This document shows, piece by piece, positions 15,622 to 22,985 of a DNA stretch of 64,000 bases. Source of the stretch: an uncultured Dysosmobacter sp. (GTDB lineage Bacteria; Bacillota; Clostridia; Oscillospirales; Oscillospiraceae); the NCBI GenBank assembly GCA_947625655.1, contig CANQPD010000001.1, positions 186,001 to 250,000 of the forward strand, read 5' to 3'. Made by a program: the position numbers and the translations under genes. The notes under the pieces are model-generated. The model did no database searches, was not told the origin of the DNA, and saw only the letters and a list, made by a program, of their open reading frames with translations. How positions within the stretch are numbered: the first letter of the stretch is position 1; each line of letters starts with the position of its first letter.

Positions 15622-16779
15622 TTACGCGATCCCCTGTTCCGCTTTCATCTCCGCTTCGTCCTGCCGGAGGGCCTCCAGCATGGCCTCCCGGCTGTCCAGC
15701 GCCAGTATCCCGCAAAAGAGCGCGGGCAGCTCCGCGGCGGGGATCTCCCCATCCGCGTGGAACTCGCCGCCCTCCGTGCTGATGAGCAGGCGGCTGTCCG
15801 CAAGGCAGCCCCGCAGATCCCACAGGAAGTCCGCGATCTCTTCCGGGGCAAAGCCCTGGTGGAGGGGGCTTCCAAAGTTGGTGTCAAACTCCACGCTGTC
15901 CTCCCGGAGCGGCGTCTCCTGCCCGGCGGCGTCCAGGGAAAACACCTCATAGCAGTAGGCGGCGGAGCCCTGGTACATGGCTGTCAGATACCGCAGCAGA
16001 TAGTCCTGTCCGCCAATCTCACAGGCAAACAGGCTGTTCCAGCCCGCGTGGGACGTCTCCGCCCAGTCCGACCACAGCAGGCTGCCGTCCGCTTTTCTCA
16101 CCCGCAGCTCACAGAAGACAAGCCCTTCGCCTGCCAGCTGTTCCCATACCATCATGATCTCCGCAGTCTCCGGCAGGCCGTCGTGGTCGAAATCATAAGT
16201 ACCAGGCAGGGCATTTGTCTCCTCCCACAAATACTCGCCGCTGATCGAACCGTCAGTCCGCGGCACAGGCGTACAGAGGCAAACCGCCGCCTCCCCGGTC
16301 TCCGCCCAAAGATACCGGACACGCAGAGTATCCGCATTCATCCACTCCAAGGCGGTCTTGGACACGGCGGCATCAAGATCCCACAGAACCTCAAACGCAT
16401 GAAAATATGCTGTCTCCAGAATGGTCACGACACTGTCGTTCTCCGTCTGCCGGGTCAGGGCGAGGTATTTCCCATCCGGCGACCAGAGGGCCGCGGCTCC
16501 GCGTTCTCCCCTGCTCTCCCACAGCACATGGCCCGTGGACCGATTCACGACCTCCAGCCGGGTGCCGGGCCAGATATCCGCCTCCGCGCCGTTCTTCCCC
16601 AGGGTCTCCCAGCGAACCTCATATGCTCCGTCCGGGGACTGTGCGCCCTCCAGCGGCACGGTCACCCATTCCGCCGCTGCCTTCGTTTCCGTCTCCGGCG
16701 AGAAGAGCTTTACACCCAGGAGCACCGCCGCCGTCACCGCCAGCAGCACCAGGCCCCCCAAAATCCGCTGTCTCCGCAT
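15622..16779 (-). CDS. Membrane-anchored or secreted protein, beta-propeller-like
   Basis: A 385-residue protein with an N-terminal membrane anchor or signal (MRRQRILGGLVLLAVTAAVL) and a long extracytoplasmic part. Segments such as SPDGAYEVRWETLG and LWSPDGKYLALTRQTE resemble TolB/WD-type propeller blades. TYDFDHDGLPETAEIMMVWE looks like a calcium-binding DxDxDG loop of the dockerin/FG-GAP kind. No enzyme motif is seen. A near-consensus promoter lies at 16811-16839. The role is unknown. Confidence 0.75.
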   Translation of the reverse strand: MRRQRILGGLVLLAVTAAVLLGVKLFSPETETKAAAEWVTVPLEGAQSPDGAYEVRWETLGKNGAEADIWPGTRLEVVNRSTGHVLWESRGERGAAALWSPDGKYLALTRQTENDSVVTILETAYFHAFEVLWDLDAAVSKTALEWMNADTLRVRYLWAETGEAAVCLCTPVPRTDGSISGEYLWEETNALPGTYDFDHDGLPETAEIMMVWEQLAGEGLVFCELRVRKADGSLLWSDWAETSHAGWNSLFACEIGGQDYLLRYLTAMYQGSAAYCYEVFSLDAAGQETPLREDSVEFDTNFGSPLHQGFAPEEIADFLWDLRGCLADSRLLISTEGGEFHADGEIPAAELPALFCGILALDSREAMLEALRQDEAEMKAEQGIA

Positions 16780-16810
16780 AAAAATGCCACCCCTGTACCG
16801 TAATACAAAC

Positions 16811-16839
16811 AGTATAGGGATGGCAAATTTTTATGTCAA
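16811..16839 (-). promoter_or_regulatory. Promoter of the propeller-like protein gene
   Basis: Minus-strand -35 TTGACA (16834-16839), 17-bp spacer, -10 TATACT (16811-16816). The start codon is about 30 bp downstream. Confidence 0.8.
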
Positions 16840-16887
16840 CCACAATTCGGTTACAAAAAAGAACAAACTTCCGTTCCGCGCGCGCTC

Positions 16888-16920
16888 ATTGTCAATTGTC
16901 AATTATTAATTATTAATTGT
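16888..16920. repeat. AT-rich CAATTGTCAATT-type repeat at the ABC-F 3' end
   Basis: A CATTGTCAATTGTCAATTAT-type run related to the repeat at 8871-9020. It extends into the last codons of the ABC-F gene, so the terminal Asn-Asn and stop codon are specified by repeat sequence. Confidence 0.65.
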
Positions 16921-18529
16921 TAACCGCGCTCCCCCGCCGGAACTCGATATAGTCCTCATACGTCCCCATCTTATCGATGAGCCTGCCGTTTTCAAATTCC
17001 ATGATGCGGTTGGCCACGGTCTGGACGAACTCGTGGTCGTGGCTGGCGAACAGCACGACCCCCTTGAAGTCGATGAGGCCGTTGTTCACGGCGGTGATGG
17101 ACTCCAGGTCCAGGTGGTTGGTGGGCTGGTCCAGCACCAGGACGTTGGAGTGGAACAGCATCATCCGGGACAGCATGCACCGCACCTTCTCGCCGCCGGA
17201 GAGGACCTTCACAGGCTTGAACACGTCGTCGCCGGAGAACAGCATCCGCCCCAGGAAGGAGCGCTTGAAGGACTCGGTGTTCTCCTCGGCGTTATCCGCC
17301 GTGTACTGGGCCAGCCAGTCCAGCAGGTTCAGGTCGCAGTCGTTGAAGAAGGCGGAGTTGTCCAGGGGGAAATAGCTGGTGGTGATGGTGGTGCCCCACT
17401 TGTAGCTGCCCTCGTCCGGCTCCAGCTCGCCCATGATGATCTTGAACAGGGTGGTCTTGGCGATCTCGTCCTCCCCCACAAAGGCGATCTTCTCCCCCCG
17501 GTTCACCCGGAAGCTGACGTTGTCCAGCACCTTCCGGCCGTCCACGGTCTTGCTCAGGTTCTCGACAGTCAGGATCTCCTTGCCGCACTCCCGGTCCATG
17601 GTAAAGCCCACGAAGGGATACCGCCGGGAGGAGGCGGGCATCTCCTCCACCGTCAGCTTGTCCAGCAGCTTGCGGCGGGCGGTGGCCTGCTTGCTCTTGG
17701 ACTTGTTGGCGGAGAAGCGCTGGATGAACAGCTGCAATTCCTTGATCTTCTCCTCGTTCTTCCGGTTCTGGTCCCGGATCATCCGCTGGACCATCTGGCT
17801 GGACTCATACCAGAACTCGTAGTTGCCCACATACATGCGGATACTGCCGTAGTCCACGTCCACGATGTTGGTGCAAACGGTGTTCAGGAAGTGGCGGTCG
17901 TGGCTGACCACCAGGGTCAATGCCTCGCAGTCCATCAGGAAATCCTCCAGCCACTCGATGGCCTGGATGTCCAGGTGGTTGGTGGGCTCGTCCAGCAGGA
18001 TGATGTCCGGCTTGCCGAACAGCGCCTGGGCCAGCAGCACCTTCACCTTCTCCTTGGCGGTGAGAGAGGACATCTCGCTGTAGAGAATGTCGTTGGAGAG
18101 GCCCAGGCCCTGGATGAGGCGGCTGACGTCGGATTCTGCCTCCCAGCCGCCCATCTCGGCGAATTCCGCCTCCAGTTCGCTGGCTTTCACGCCGTCCTCG
18201 TCGGTGAAGTCCTCCTTTTCATAGAGGGCGTCCTTCTCCTTCATGACGTCGTAGAGGTGCTGGTTGCCCAGGATGACGGTGTCCAGCACGGTATACGCGT
18301 CGTATTGGAAGTGGTCCTGCTTCAGGATGGACATGCGGTCCTCCTTGGAGATGATGACCTCGCCGGAGGTTGGGTCCAGGTCGCCGGAGAGGATGCGGAG
18401 GAAGGTGGACTTGCCGGCGCCGTTGGCGCCGATGATGCCATAGCAGTTGCCGGGGACAAATTTCAGGTCCACATGCTTGAACAGCGTCTGGCCGCTGAAG
18501 TTCATGCTGACGTCGTTGACTGTAATCAT
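16913..18529 (-). CDS. ABC-F family ATPase (YbiT/EttA-like)
   Basis: A 538-residue soluble protein with two ABC ATPase domains joined by a charged linker (about 240-320) and no membrane segments, the ABC-F layout of ribosome-associated ATPases. Domain 1 has Walker A GANGAGKST (residues 34-42) and Walker B ILLDEPTNHLD, but its signature is degenerate (SLTAKEKVKVLLAQ). Domain 2 has a normal LSGGEKVR signature and VLDQPTNHLD (Gln in place of Glu), but an unusual Walker A (GEDEIAKTT). Such asymmetry occurs in one ABC-F branch. The role is translation regulation or antibiotic protection; it cannot be narrowed further. The C-terminus runs into a repeat. Confidence 0.9.
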   Translation of the reverse strand: MITVNDVSMNFSGQTLFKHVDLKFVPGNCYGIIGANGAGKSTFLRILSGDLDPTSGEVIISKEDRMSILKQDHFQYDAYTVLDTVILGNQHLYDVMKEKDALYEKEDFTDEDGVKASELEAEFAEMGGWEAESDVSRLIQGLGLSNDILYSEMSSLTAKEKVKVLLAQALFGKPDIILLDEPTNHLDIQAIEWLEDFLMDCEALTLVVSHDRHFLNTVCTNIVDVDYGSIRMYVGNYEFWYESSQMVQRMIRDQNRKNEEKIKELQLFIQRFSANKSKSKQATARRKLLDKLTVEEMPASSRRYPFVGFTMDRECGKEILTVENLSKTVDGRKVLDNVSFRVNRGEKIAFVGEDEIAKTTLFKIIMGELEPDEGSYKWGTTITTSYFPLDNSAFFNDCDLNLLDWLAQYTADNAEENTESFKRSFLGRMLFSGDDVFKPVKVLSGGEKVRCMLSRMMLFHSNVLVLDQPTNHLDLESITAVNNGLIDFKGVVLFASHDHEFVQTVANRIMEFENGRLIDKMGTYEDYIEFRRGSAVNN

Positions 18530-18564
18530 GGGTTTTCCTTTCTGTATATATCGAAATTGCTGAA

Positions 18565-18667
18565 AGATTAGAGATAAAAGATAAGAGATAAGAGATATTC
18601 CTTTCTCAGGAAGTTATCTTTTATCTCTTATCCAGCCGCCGAAGGCGGCGCTTATCTCATATCTTTA
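18565..18667. repeat. Second inverted repeat of ATAAGAGATAAAAG-type units
   Basis: The left arm 18565-18598 and right arm 18612-18667 are inverted copies built of AGATAAGAGATAAAAG units, as at 12057-12154. The right arm is interrupted by a small GCCGCC-GAA-GGCGGC hairpin and reaches the last bases of tyrS. It lies between tyrS and the ABC-F gene. Confidence 0.75.
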
Positions 18668-19891
18668 TTTCACGTAGGCCCGGTGGAACACTTTTTTGCC
18701 CTTCTTGATGACCACGCCTTCGCCCTGGAAATCGGCCTGGTCAAAGGTCACATCAATAGAGGCCACCTTTTTCTCGTTCACGGCCACGCCGCCCTGCTGG
18801 ATCAGCCGCCGGGCCTCGCCGTTGGAGGGGCACAGTCCGCAGGCCACCAGCAGGCTGATGGCGCCGATCTTCCCGTTTTCAAACTGGTCTGCAGTCAGCT
18901 CCGTGGCGGGCATGTTGGCGGCGGAGCCGCCGCCGGAGAACAGGCCCCGGGCGGTCTCCTGAGCCTTGGCGGCCTCCTCCTCGCCGTGGACCAGCTTGGT
19001 CAGCTCGTAGGCCAGGATCTCCTTGGCCTGGTTCAGCTGGCTGCCCTCCCACTTGTCCATCTCGTCGATCTGCTCCAGGGGCAGGAAGGTCAGCATCCGG
19101 ATGCACTTGAGGACATCGGCGTCCTCGATGTTTCGCCAGTACTGGTAGAATTCGTAGGGCGGGGTCTTGTTGGGGTCCAGCCACACAGCGCCCTTGGCGG
19201 TCTTGCCCATCTTCTTGCCCTCGGAGGTCAGCAGCAGGGTGATGGTCATGGCGTGGGCGTCCTTGCCCAGCTTGCGGCGGATCAGCTCGGTGCCGCCCAG
19301 CATGTTGCTCCACTGGTCGTTGCCGCCGAACTGCATGTTGCAGCCATAGTGCTGGTACAGGTAGTAAAAGTCGTAGGACTGCATGGGCATATAGTTGAAC
19401 TCCAGAAAGCTCAGGCCCTTTTCCATCCGCTGCTTGAAGCACTCCGCCCGCAGCATGTTGTTGACGGAGAAGCAGGCGCCGATGTCCCGGATGAAGTCCA
19501 CATAGTTCAGATTCAGCAGCCAGTCGGCGTTGTTGACCATCATGGCCTTGCCCTCGCCGAACTCAATGAACCGCTCCATCTGCTTTTTGAAGCAGTCGCA
19601 GTTGTGCTGGATGGTCTCCCGGGTCATCATGGAGCGCATGTCCGTGCGGCCGGAGGGGTCGCCGATCATGGCGGTGCCGCCGCCGATGAGGGCGATGGGC
19701 CGGTTGCCCGCCATCTGGAGCCGCTTCATCAGGCACAGGGCCATGAAGTGGCCCACATGGAGGCTGTCGGCGGTGGGGTCGAAGCCGATATAAAAAACCG
19801 CCTTGCCGTTGTTGACCAGGGTACGGATCTCCTCCTCGTCGGTGACCTGGGCGATGAGGCCCCGGGCCTTCAGTTCTTCGTAGATCTGCAT
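18665..19891 (-). CDS. tyrS: Tyrosyl-tRNA synthetase
   Basis: A class I aminoacyl-tRNA synthetase of 408 residues. The HIGH-type motif is HVGHF (about 45-49, in PTADSLHVGHFMAL). The tyrosine-binding region includes QSYDFYYLYQHYGCNMQFGG and DQWSNMLGG. The KMSKS equivalent is KKMGKT (about 225), and a C-terminal S4 RNA-binding domain carries EARRLIQQGGVAVN. The ATG at 19891 is chosen because GAAGGAGAG lies 9 nt upstream; an earlier in-frame ATG overlaps that ribosome-binding site. A tyrosine-specific T-box leader precedes it. The last codons touch the ATAAGAG repeat. Confidence 0.97.
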   Translation of the reverse strand: MQIYEELKARGLIAQVTDEEEIRTLVNNGKAVFYIGFDPTADSLHVGHFMALCLMKRLQMAGNRPIALIGGGTAMIGDPSGRTDMRSMMTRETIQHNCDCFKKQMERFIEFGEGKAMMVNNADWLLNLNYVDFIRDIGACFSVNNMLRAECFKQRMEKGLSFLEFNYMPMQSYDFYYLYQHYGCNMQFGGNDQWSNMLGGTELIRRKLGKDAHAMTITLLLTSEGKKMGKTAKGAVWLDPNKTPPYEFYQYWRNIEDADVLKCIRMLTFLPLEQIDEMDKWEGSQLNQAKEILAYELTKLVHGEEEAAKAQETARGLFSGGGSAANMPATELTADQFENGKIGAISLLVACGLCPSNGEARRLIQQGGVAVNEKKVASIDVTFDQADFQGEGVVIKKGKKVFHRAYVK

Positions 19892-19924
19892 ACTTGTTCT
19901 CTCCTTCATTTGTTGTCCTGTAAG

Positions 19925-20212
19925 CCTGGGACAGGGAAAAACGCCCTCCGTCCCAAGGGACAGAGGGCGAAATCATTTTCGCGGTACCACCTCTGGTTCG
20001 CCCCGCCCTCACAGGCGGCGCCTCAGGTCGTGCCAACACACGACAGCGCGGTAACGGGCGCTCCCGGAACACGCCTACTGGGCCTTTTGGGCCGTTGGGG
20101 TGCCAGCTCCAAGGTGTATTCGCCGTCCGCCGCTCTCCCCTTTTCACCAAACCAGGGGCTCTCTTTCCAGCGCCATGACGGGTACTGGTCCTCTTCCTCG
20201 CTGTATGCAGGG
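19925..20212 (-). promoter_or_regulatory. T-box riboswitch (tyrosine) of tyrS
   Basis: The leader contains the T-box antiterminator core AGGTGGTACCGCG (19980-19992). It is followed by a terminator stem (about 19942-19969, CGCCCTC...GAGGGCG) with a T-run at 19937-19941. Stem I contains a GAATACACC specifier loop with codon TAC at 20116-20118, matching tyrosine. Uncharged tRNA-Tyr would bind and allow tyrS transcription. Confidence 0.93.
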
Positions 20213-20215
20213 AGT

Positions 20216-20244
20216 ATTTTATCCGAAATTCCCGGGAATGTCAA
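20216..20244 (-). promoter_or_regulatory. Promoter of the tyrS T-box leader
   Basis: Minus-strand -35 TTGACA (20239-20244), 17-bp spacer containing the palindrome TTCCCGGGAA, -10 TAAAAT (20216-20221). Confidence 0.85.
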
Positions 20245-20272
20245 CCGATTCCAGGGGAAAACCCCAAAAATC

Positions 20273-21448
20273 TCACCCCGCCGCCCCGCTTTGGAGCGGG
20301 CAGCGCCGCAGCAGCGTCTCGTGGGCGGCCGTCATCAGGGCCAGCAGTGCCGCCAGATAGCCGGGAAACAGCGTCACGCTGACGTGGGCGGCGATCAGGC
20401 CGAACAGCGGCGGCATCAGACAGGTGCCCACATAGGCGCTGGCCATCTGCACGCCGATGATGGCCTGGGACCTGTCCGCGCCGAAGTGGGCCGGGGTGGC
20501 GTGGATGACGCTGGGGTAGATGGGCGCGCACCCCAGGCCGACCAGCATCAATCCCGCCAGGGCGGCCCGCTCCCCCAGGGGCAGCAGCAGCGCGGCGCAC
20601 CCGGCGGCGGCCACGGCCTGTCCCAGCCGGACCATCTGCCCGTCGTCCAGCCGGAGGGTCAAAAAGCCGCTCAGCCCGCGGCCCACCGTGATCCCAACGA
20701 AAAACAGACTGCCGAAGCCCGCCGCCGTTTCCGCCGCCACGCCCTTGTGCAGCGCCAGATAGCTGCTGGCCCAAAGGCCCGCCGTCTGCTCCAGGGCACA
20801 GTAGCAGAAAAAGGTCCCCATCACCGCTTTCGCCCCGGGGATGCGGAGGATCTGCCCCAGCCCCAGCGCCGGCCCCGTCTCCTCCGCGTCTTCGCCGCGG
20901 CGGTGGACCCGCCAAAGGGGCAGGCTCACGAACAGGACCAGGGTCAGGCCCATCTGCAGCAGCGAGACGCAGCGGTAACCCGCCTGCCACCCAAGCCCTC
21001 CCGTAAGGGCATGGGCCATGACATACGGCCCCACCGACGCCCCCACGCCCCACATGCAGTGGAGCCAGCTCATGTGGCGGCTGGCGTAGTGCAGGGCCAC
21101 GTAGTTGTTCAGCGCCGCATCCACGCTGCCCGCCCCCAGGCCGTAGGGCACGGCCCACAGGCACAGCGCCCGGAAGGACCGGCTGACGGAAAACCCGAAC
21201 AGCGCCAGCGCCGTGACGGCCACGCTGGCCGCCGTCACCCGCCCGGCCCCCAGCCGCCGGGTGAGCCGGTCGCTCTGCAGGCTGGAAACAACGGTGCCCA
21301 GGGCGATGATCATGGACACGGCCCCCGCGTAAGAGACCGGCACTCCCAGCTCCCCGTACATGGAGGGCCACGCCGCCCCCAGCAGGGCGTCCGGCAGGCC
21401 CAGGCTGATGAAAGAAAGGTAAATGACCGCCAACAGCAGATGGATCAT
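20273..21448 (-). CDS. MFS transporter
   Basis: A 391-residue membrane protein with about 12 hydrophobic segments in two halves. The first cytoplasmic loop has SDRLTRRLGAGRV, the MFS motif-A equivalent. It resembles sugar-type MFS permeases such as the FucP-like group (FISLGLPDALLGAAWPSMYG near the N-terminus; GLGCAPIYPSVIHATPAHFG in the second half). The substrate is unknown. I start at the ATG at 21448 (GAGGAGATATGCGGG upstream) and not at the in-frame start 39 nt earlier. It ends about 30 bp before the tyrS promoter and is probably a single-gene unit. Confidence 0.88.
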   Translation of the reverse strand: MIHLLLAVIYLSFISLGLPDALLGAAWPSMYGELGVPVSYAGAVSMIIALGTVVSSLQSDRLTRRLGAGRVTAASVAVTALALFGFSVSRSFRALCLWAVPYGLGAGSVDAALNNYVALHYASRHMSWLHCMWGVGASVGPYVMAHALTGGLGWQAGYRCVSLLQMGLTLVLFVSLPLWRVHRRGEDAEETGPALGLGQILRIPGAKAVMGTFFCYCALEQTAGLWASSYLALHKGVAAETAAGFGSLFFVGITVGRGLSGFLTLRLDDGQMVRLGQAVAAAGCAALLLPLGERAALAGLMLVGLGCAPIYPSVIHATPAHFGADRSQAIIGVQMASAYVGTCLMPPLFGLIAAHVSVTLFPGYLAALLALMTAAHETLLRRCPLQSGAAG

Positions 21449-21615
21449 CCCGCATATCTCCTCTGTACGCAATATGATAACGAACAAGATGATACCACCA
21501 AACGCCCCCGGCGGCTAGCAAAAAAACGCCGTTTTTTATGACAAAAGCGGCAAAGGGCCAGGGCCGGACGGCGCCGGAGGGAAAAATGCCGGCGGCCCCG
21601 CCCCGGGCCGCCGGT

Positions 21616-21930
21616 CTACACGGAGAGCTCCCCGTCCTCCGCCTCCTCCCGCAGGAATCCGGGCAGCATCTCCTCCGCCAGCGCCTCCGCCTGCTCCTCC
21701 GGGAGCATCTCCCGAAAGGCCTCCCTCAGCCGCTGCCGCAGGGCTTCCGGCTCCTTGGGCAGGCGGCCCTTGAAGTTGCGGTCACAGTACATGTTCTCCG
21801 TTTTCAGCAGCGCGTTTTCCAGGATCTCATAGGCCGGTATGTTTTCAGGGAACAGCGGCAGCACGTCCAGCGCCTCCGAGACCTCCCCGCAGAGGACCGC
21901 GTACATCTTTTCCCAGTCCGGATATGTCAT
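21616..21930 (-). CDS. Small hypothetical protein
   Basis: A 104-residue acidic, soluble, mostly helical protein (TYPDWEKMYAVLCGEVSEAL; LREAFREMLPEEQAEALAEE). No family recognised. It has a plausible promoter at 21983-22011 and is divergent from the small RHH-like gene at 22042 across a 111-bp AT-rich region. Confidence 0.65.
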   Translation of the reverse strand: MTYPDWEKMYAVLCGEVSEALDVLPLFPENIPAYEILENALLKTENMYCDRNFKGRLPKEPEALRQRLREAFREMLPEEQAEALAEEMLPGFLREEAEDGELSV

Positions 21931-21982
21931 AAGTAAGACCCCCCATTATTTATTCTGCACTAACAATGCACTCGTTTTATAC

Positions 21983-22011
21983 ATATTAGCGCATAATACA
22001 CTTAAAATCAA
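21983..22011 (-). promoter_or_regulatory. Promoter of the 21616-21930 gene
   Basis: Minus-strand -35 TTGATT (22006-22011), 17-bp spacer, -10 TAATAT (21983-21988), in the AT-rich divergent region shared with the RHH-like gene. Confidence 0.6.
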
Positions 22012-22041
22012 CTCATATTAAGATTATGTGAGTGTGATTTT

Positions 22042-22236
22042 ATGGGAATCTACGGTGATAAAAAGAAGCACATCAGTATTCGTTTCGACACGGAGACACA
22101 CGATAAGTTTTTCTATGTGGCCGAGTATGAGGGCCGCACCGGCAGCGGGCAGATCATGTATCTGATCCGCAAGTGCATCGCGGACTTCGAGCGGGAGCAC
22201 GGCAGGATCGAATGGGAGGACAGAGAAAACGGCTGA
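22042..22236 (+). CDS. Small ribbon-helix-helix-like protein
   Basis: A 64-residue protein whose middle reads HISIRFDTETHDKFFYVAEY and then SGQIMYLIRKCIADFE, the strand-helix-helix pattern of Arc/MetJ-type DNA-binding proteins. This is a fold guess from pattern only. The ribosome-binding site is weak (GTGAGTG, 7-14 nt upstream). Its stop codon lies within a hairpin shared with the convergent nucleotidyltransferase gene. A role in controlling the divergent 21616 gene is possible. Confidence 0.65.
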   Translation: MGIYGDKKKHISIRFDTETHDKFFYVAEYEGRTGSGQIMYLIRKCIADFEREHGRIEWEDRENG

Positions 22237-22255
22237 CGAAACGTCAGCCGTTTTC
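22225..22255. terminator. Bidirectional terminator containing both convergent stop codons
   Basis: A perfect 14-bp stem GAAAACGGCTGACG / CGTCAGCCGTTTTC with AAA loop. The TGA of the plus-strand gene and the TGA of the minus-strand gene both lie inside the stem. Confidence 0.85.
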
Positions 22256-22906
22256 CTCCTCCCCCTGCCGGATCAGCCGGGAGGACCAGTCCAGCAGCAG
22301 GGCGGAGGTCTCTGAAAACCGCCCCGCCCAGGCCCCTGTCAAAAGCGCCTCCAGCACCGCCCGGTCCTCCCCGCCCAGCAGCGGCAGCAGATCCACCCCG
22401 CGGGAGACATAGGCCCCCGTCTCCAGGGAATGCTTCGCCTGCAGCACGAAAAACGCCGATTTGCAGCAGCCCTTCAAGATCTCCGGGTCCCGCTCATGCA
22501 GGTAATTGTGACAGCAGGCGTGATAGATATTGCAGGCCCCCAGGTGCGCCGCCCGCCGGACGGCGGCCCGGTCGATGCGGGGCAGCAGGGCGTCCAGAGT
22601 GCCCAGGTACGGCGTCGTGTCGTGGTAAAACTGGAACAGGTCCGCCGCGTCCCAGCGCTCCAGCTCCGCCCAGCCGGACACAAAGCCGCACAGCAGCTCC
22701 CGCCGGGGCAGCTCCGCCACCGCCGCCCGGTACGCGTCCAGGTCCGCCGGGGTCAGGCGGTCCAGGATCACCACCACGTCGATGTCGCTGTCCTCCCGGC
22801 CCTCTCCCCGGCCCCGGCTGCCCTGCAGCCCCACAAACGCCAGCCGCCCGCCAAAGGTCTGTTTCATCACATCCAGAAACCGCCCCATCCAAACTTGGAT
22901 ATCCAT
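22244..22906 (-). CDS. Nucleotidyltransferase-domain protein
   Basis: A 220-residue protein with the polymerase-beta-type nucleotidyltransferase motif GSRGRGEGREDSDIDVVVIL (about residues 29-48), i.e. GSRARG...SDxDxxV with the metal-binding Asp pair. The C-terminal part is helical and rich in His and Cys (LGACNIYHACCHNYLHERDP) and may be a HEPN-like or substrate-binding domain. It resembles aminoglycoside/MNT-type transferases, but substrate and role are unknown. GGGAGGTGTGAC precedes the ATG. Confidence 0.82.
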   Translation of the reverse strand: MDIQVWMGRFLDVMKQTFGGRLAFVGLQGSRGRGEGREDSDIDVVVILDRLTPADLDAYRAAVAELPRRELLCGFVSGWAELERWDAADLFQFYHDTTPYLGTLDALLPRIDRAAVRRAAHLGACNIYHACCHNYLHERDPEILKGCCKSAFFVLQAKHSLETGAYVSRGVDLLPLLGGEDRAVLEALLTGAWAGRFSETSALLLDWSSRLIRQGEEENG

Positions 22907-22942
22907 GTCACACCTCCCATACGCCAGTCTCCCGGCGGTCAG

Positions 22943-22977
22943 AAAACGGCCCCGTTCCCTTGGAACAGGACCGTTTT
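22943..22977 (-). terminator. Terminator of recN
   Basis: Stem AAAACGG(T/C)CC-GTTCC with GGAAC-...-CCGTTTT and T-run, located between the recN stop at 22986 and the nucleotidyltransferase gene. Confidence 0.85.
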
Positions 22978-22985
22978 GTCTGTTT

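Noticed and set aside
15227-15823. Upstream extension of the second ECF sigma factor to 374 residues
   Set aside because: The extra ~200 codons read through perfect palindromes and show no sigma-factor similarity; the 175-residue start at 15226 gives normal family length.
18683-21541. A 952-codon plus-strand open frame
   Set aside because: It is antisense to tyrS, the T-box leader and the MFS gene, with low-complexity translation. The three opposite-strand elements have clear motifs.
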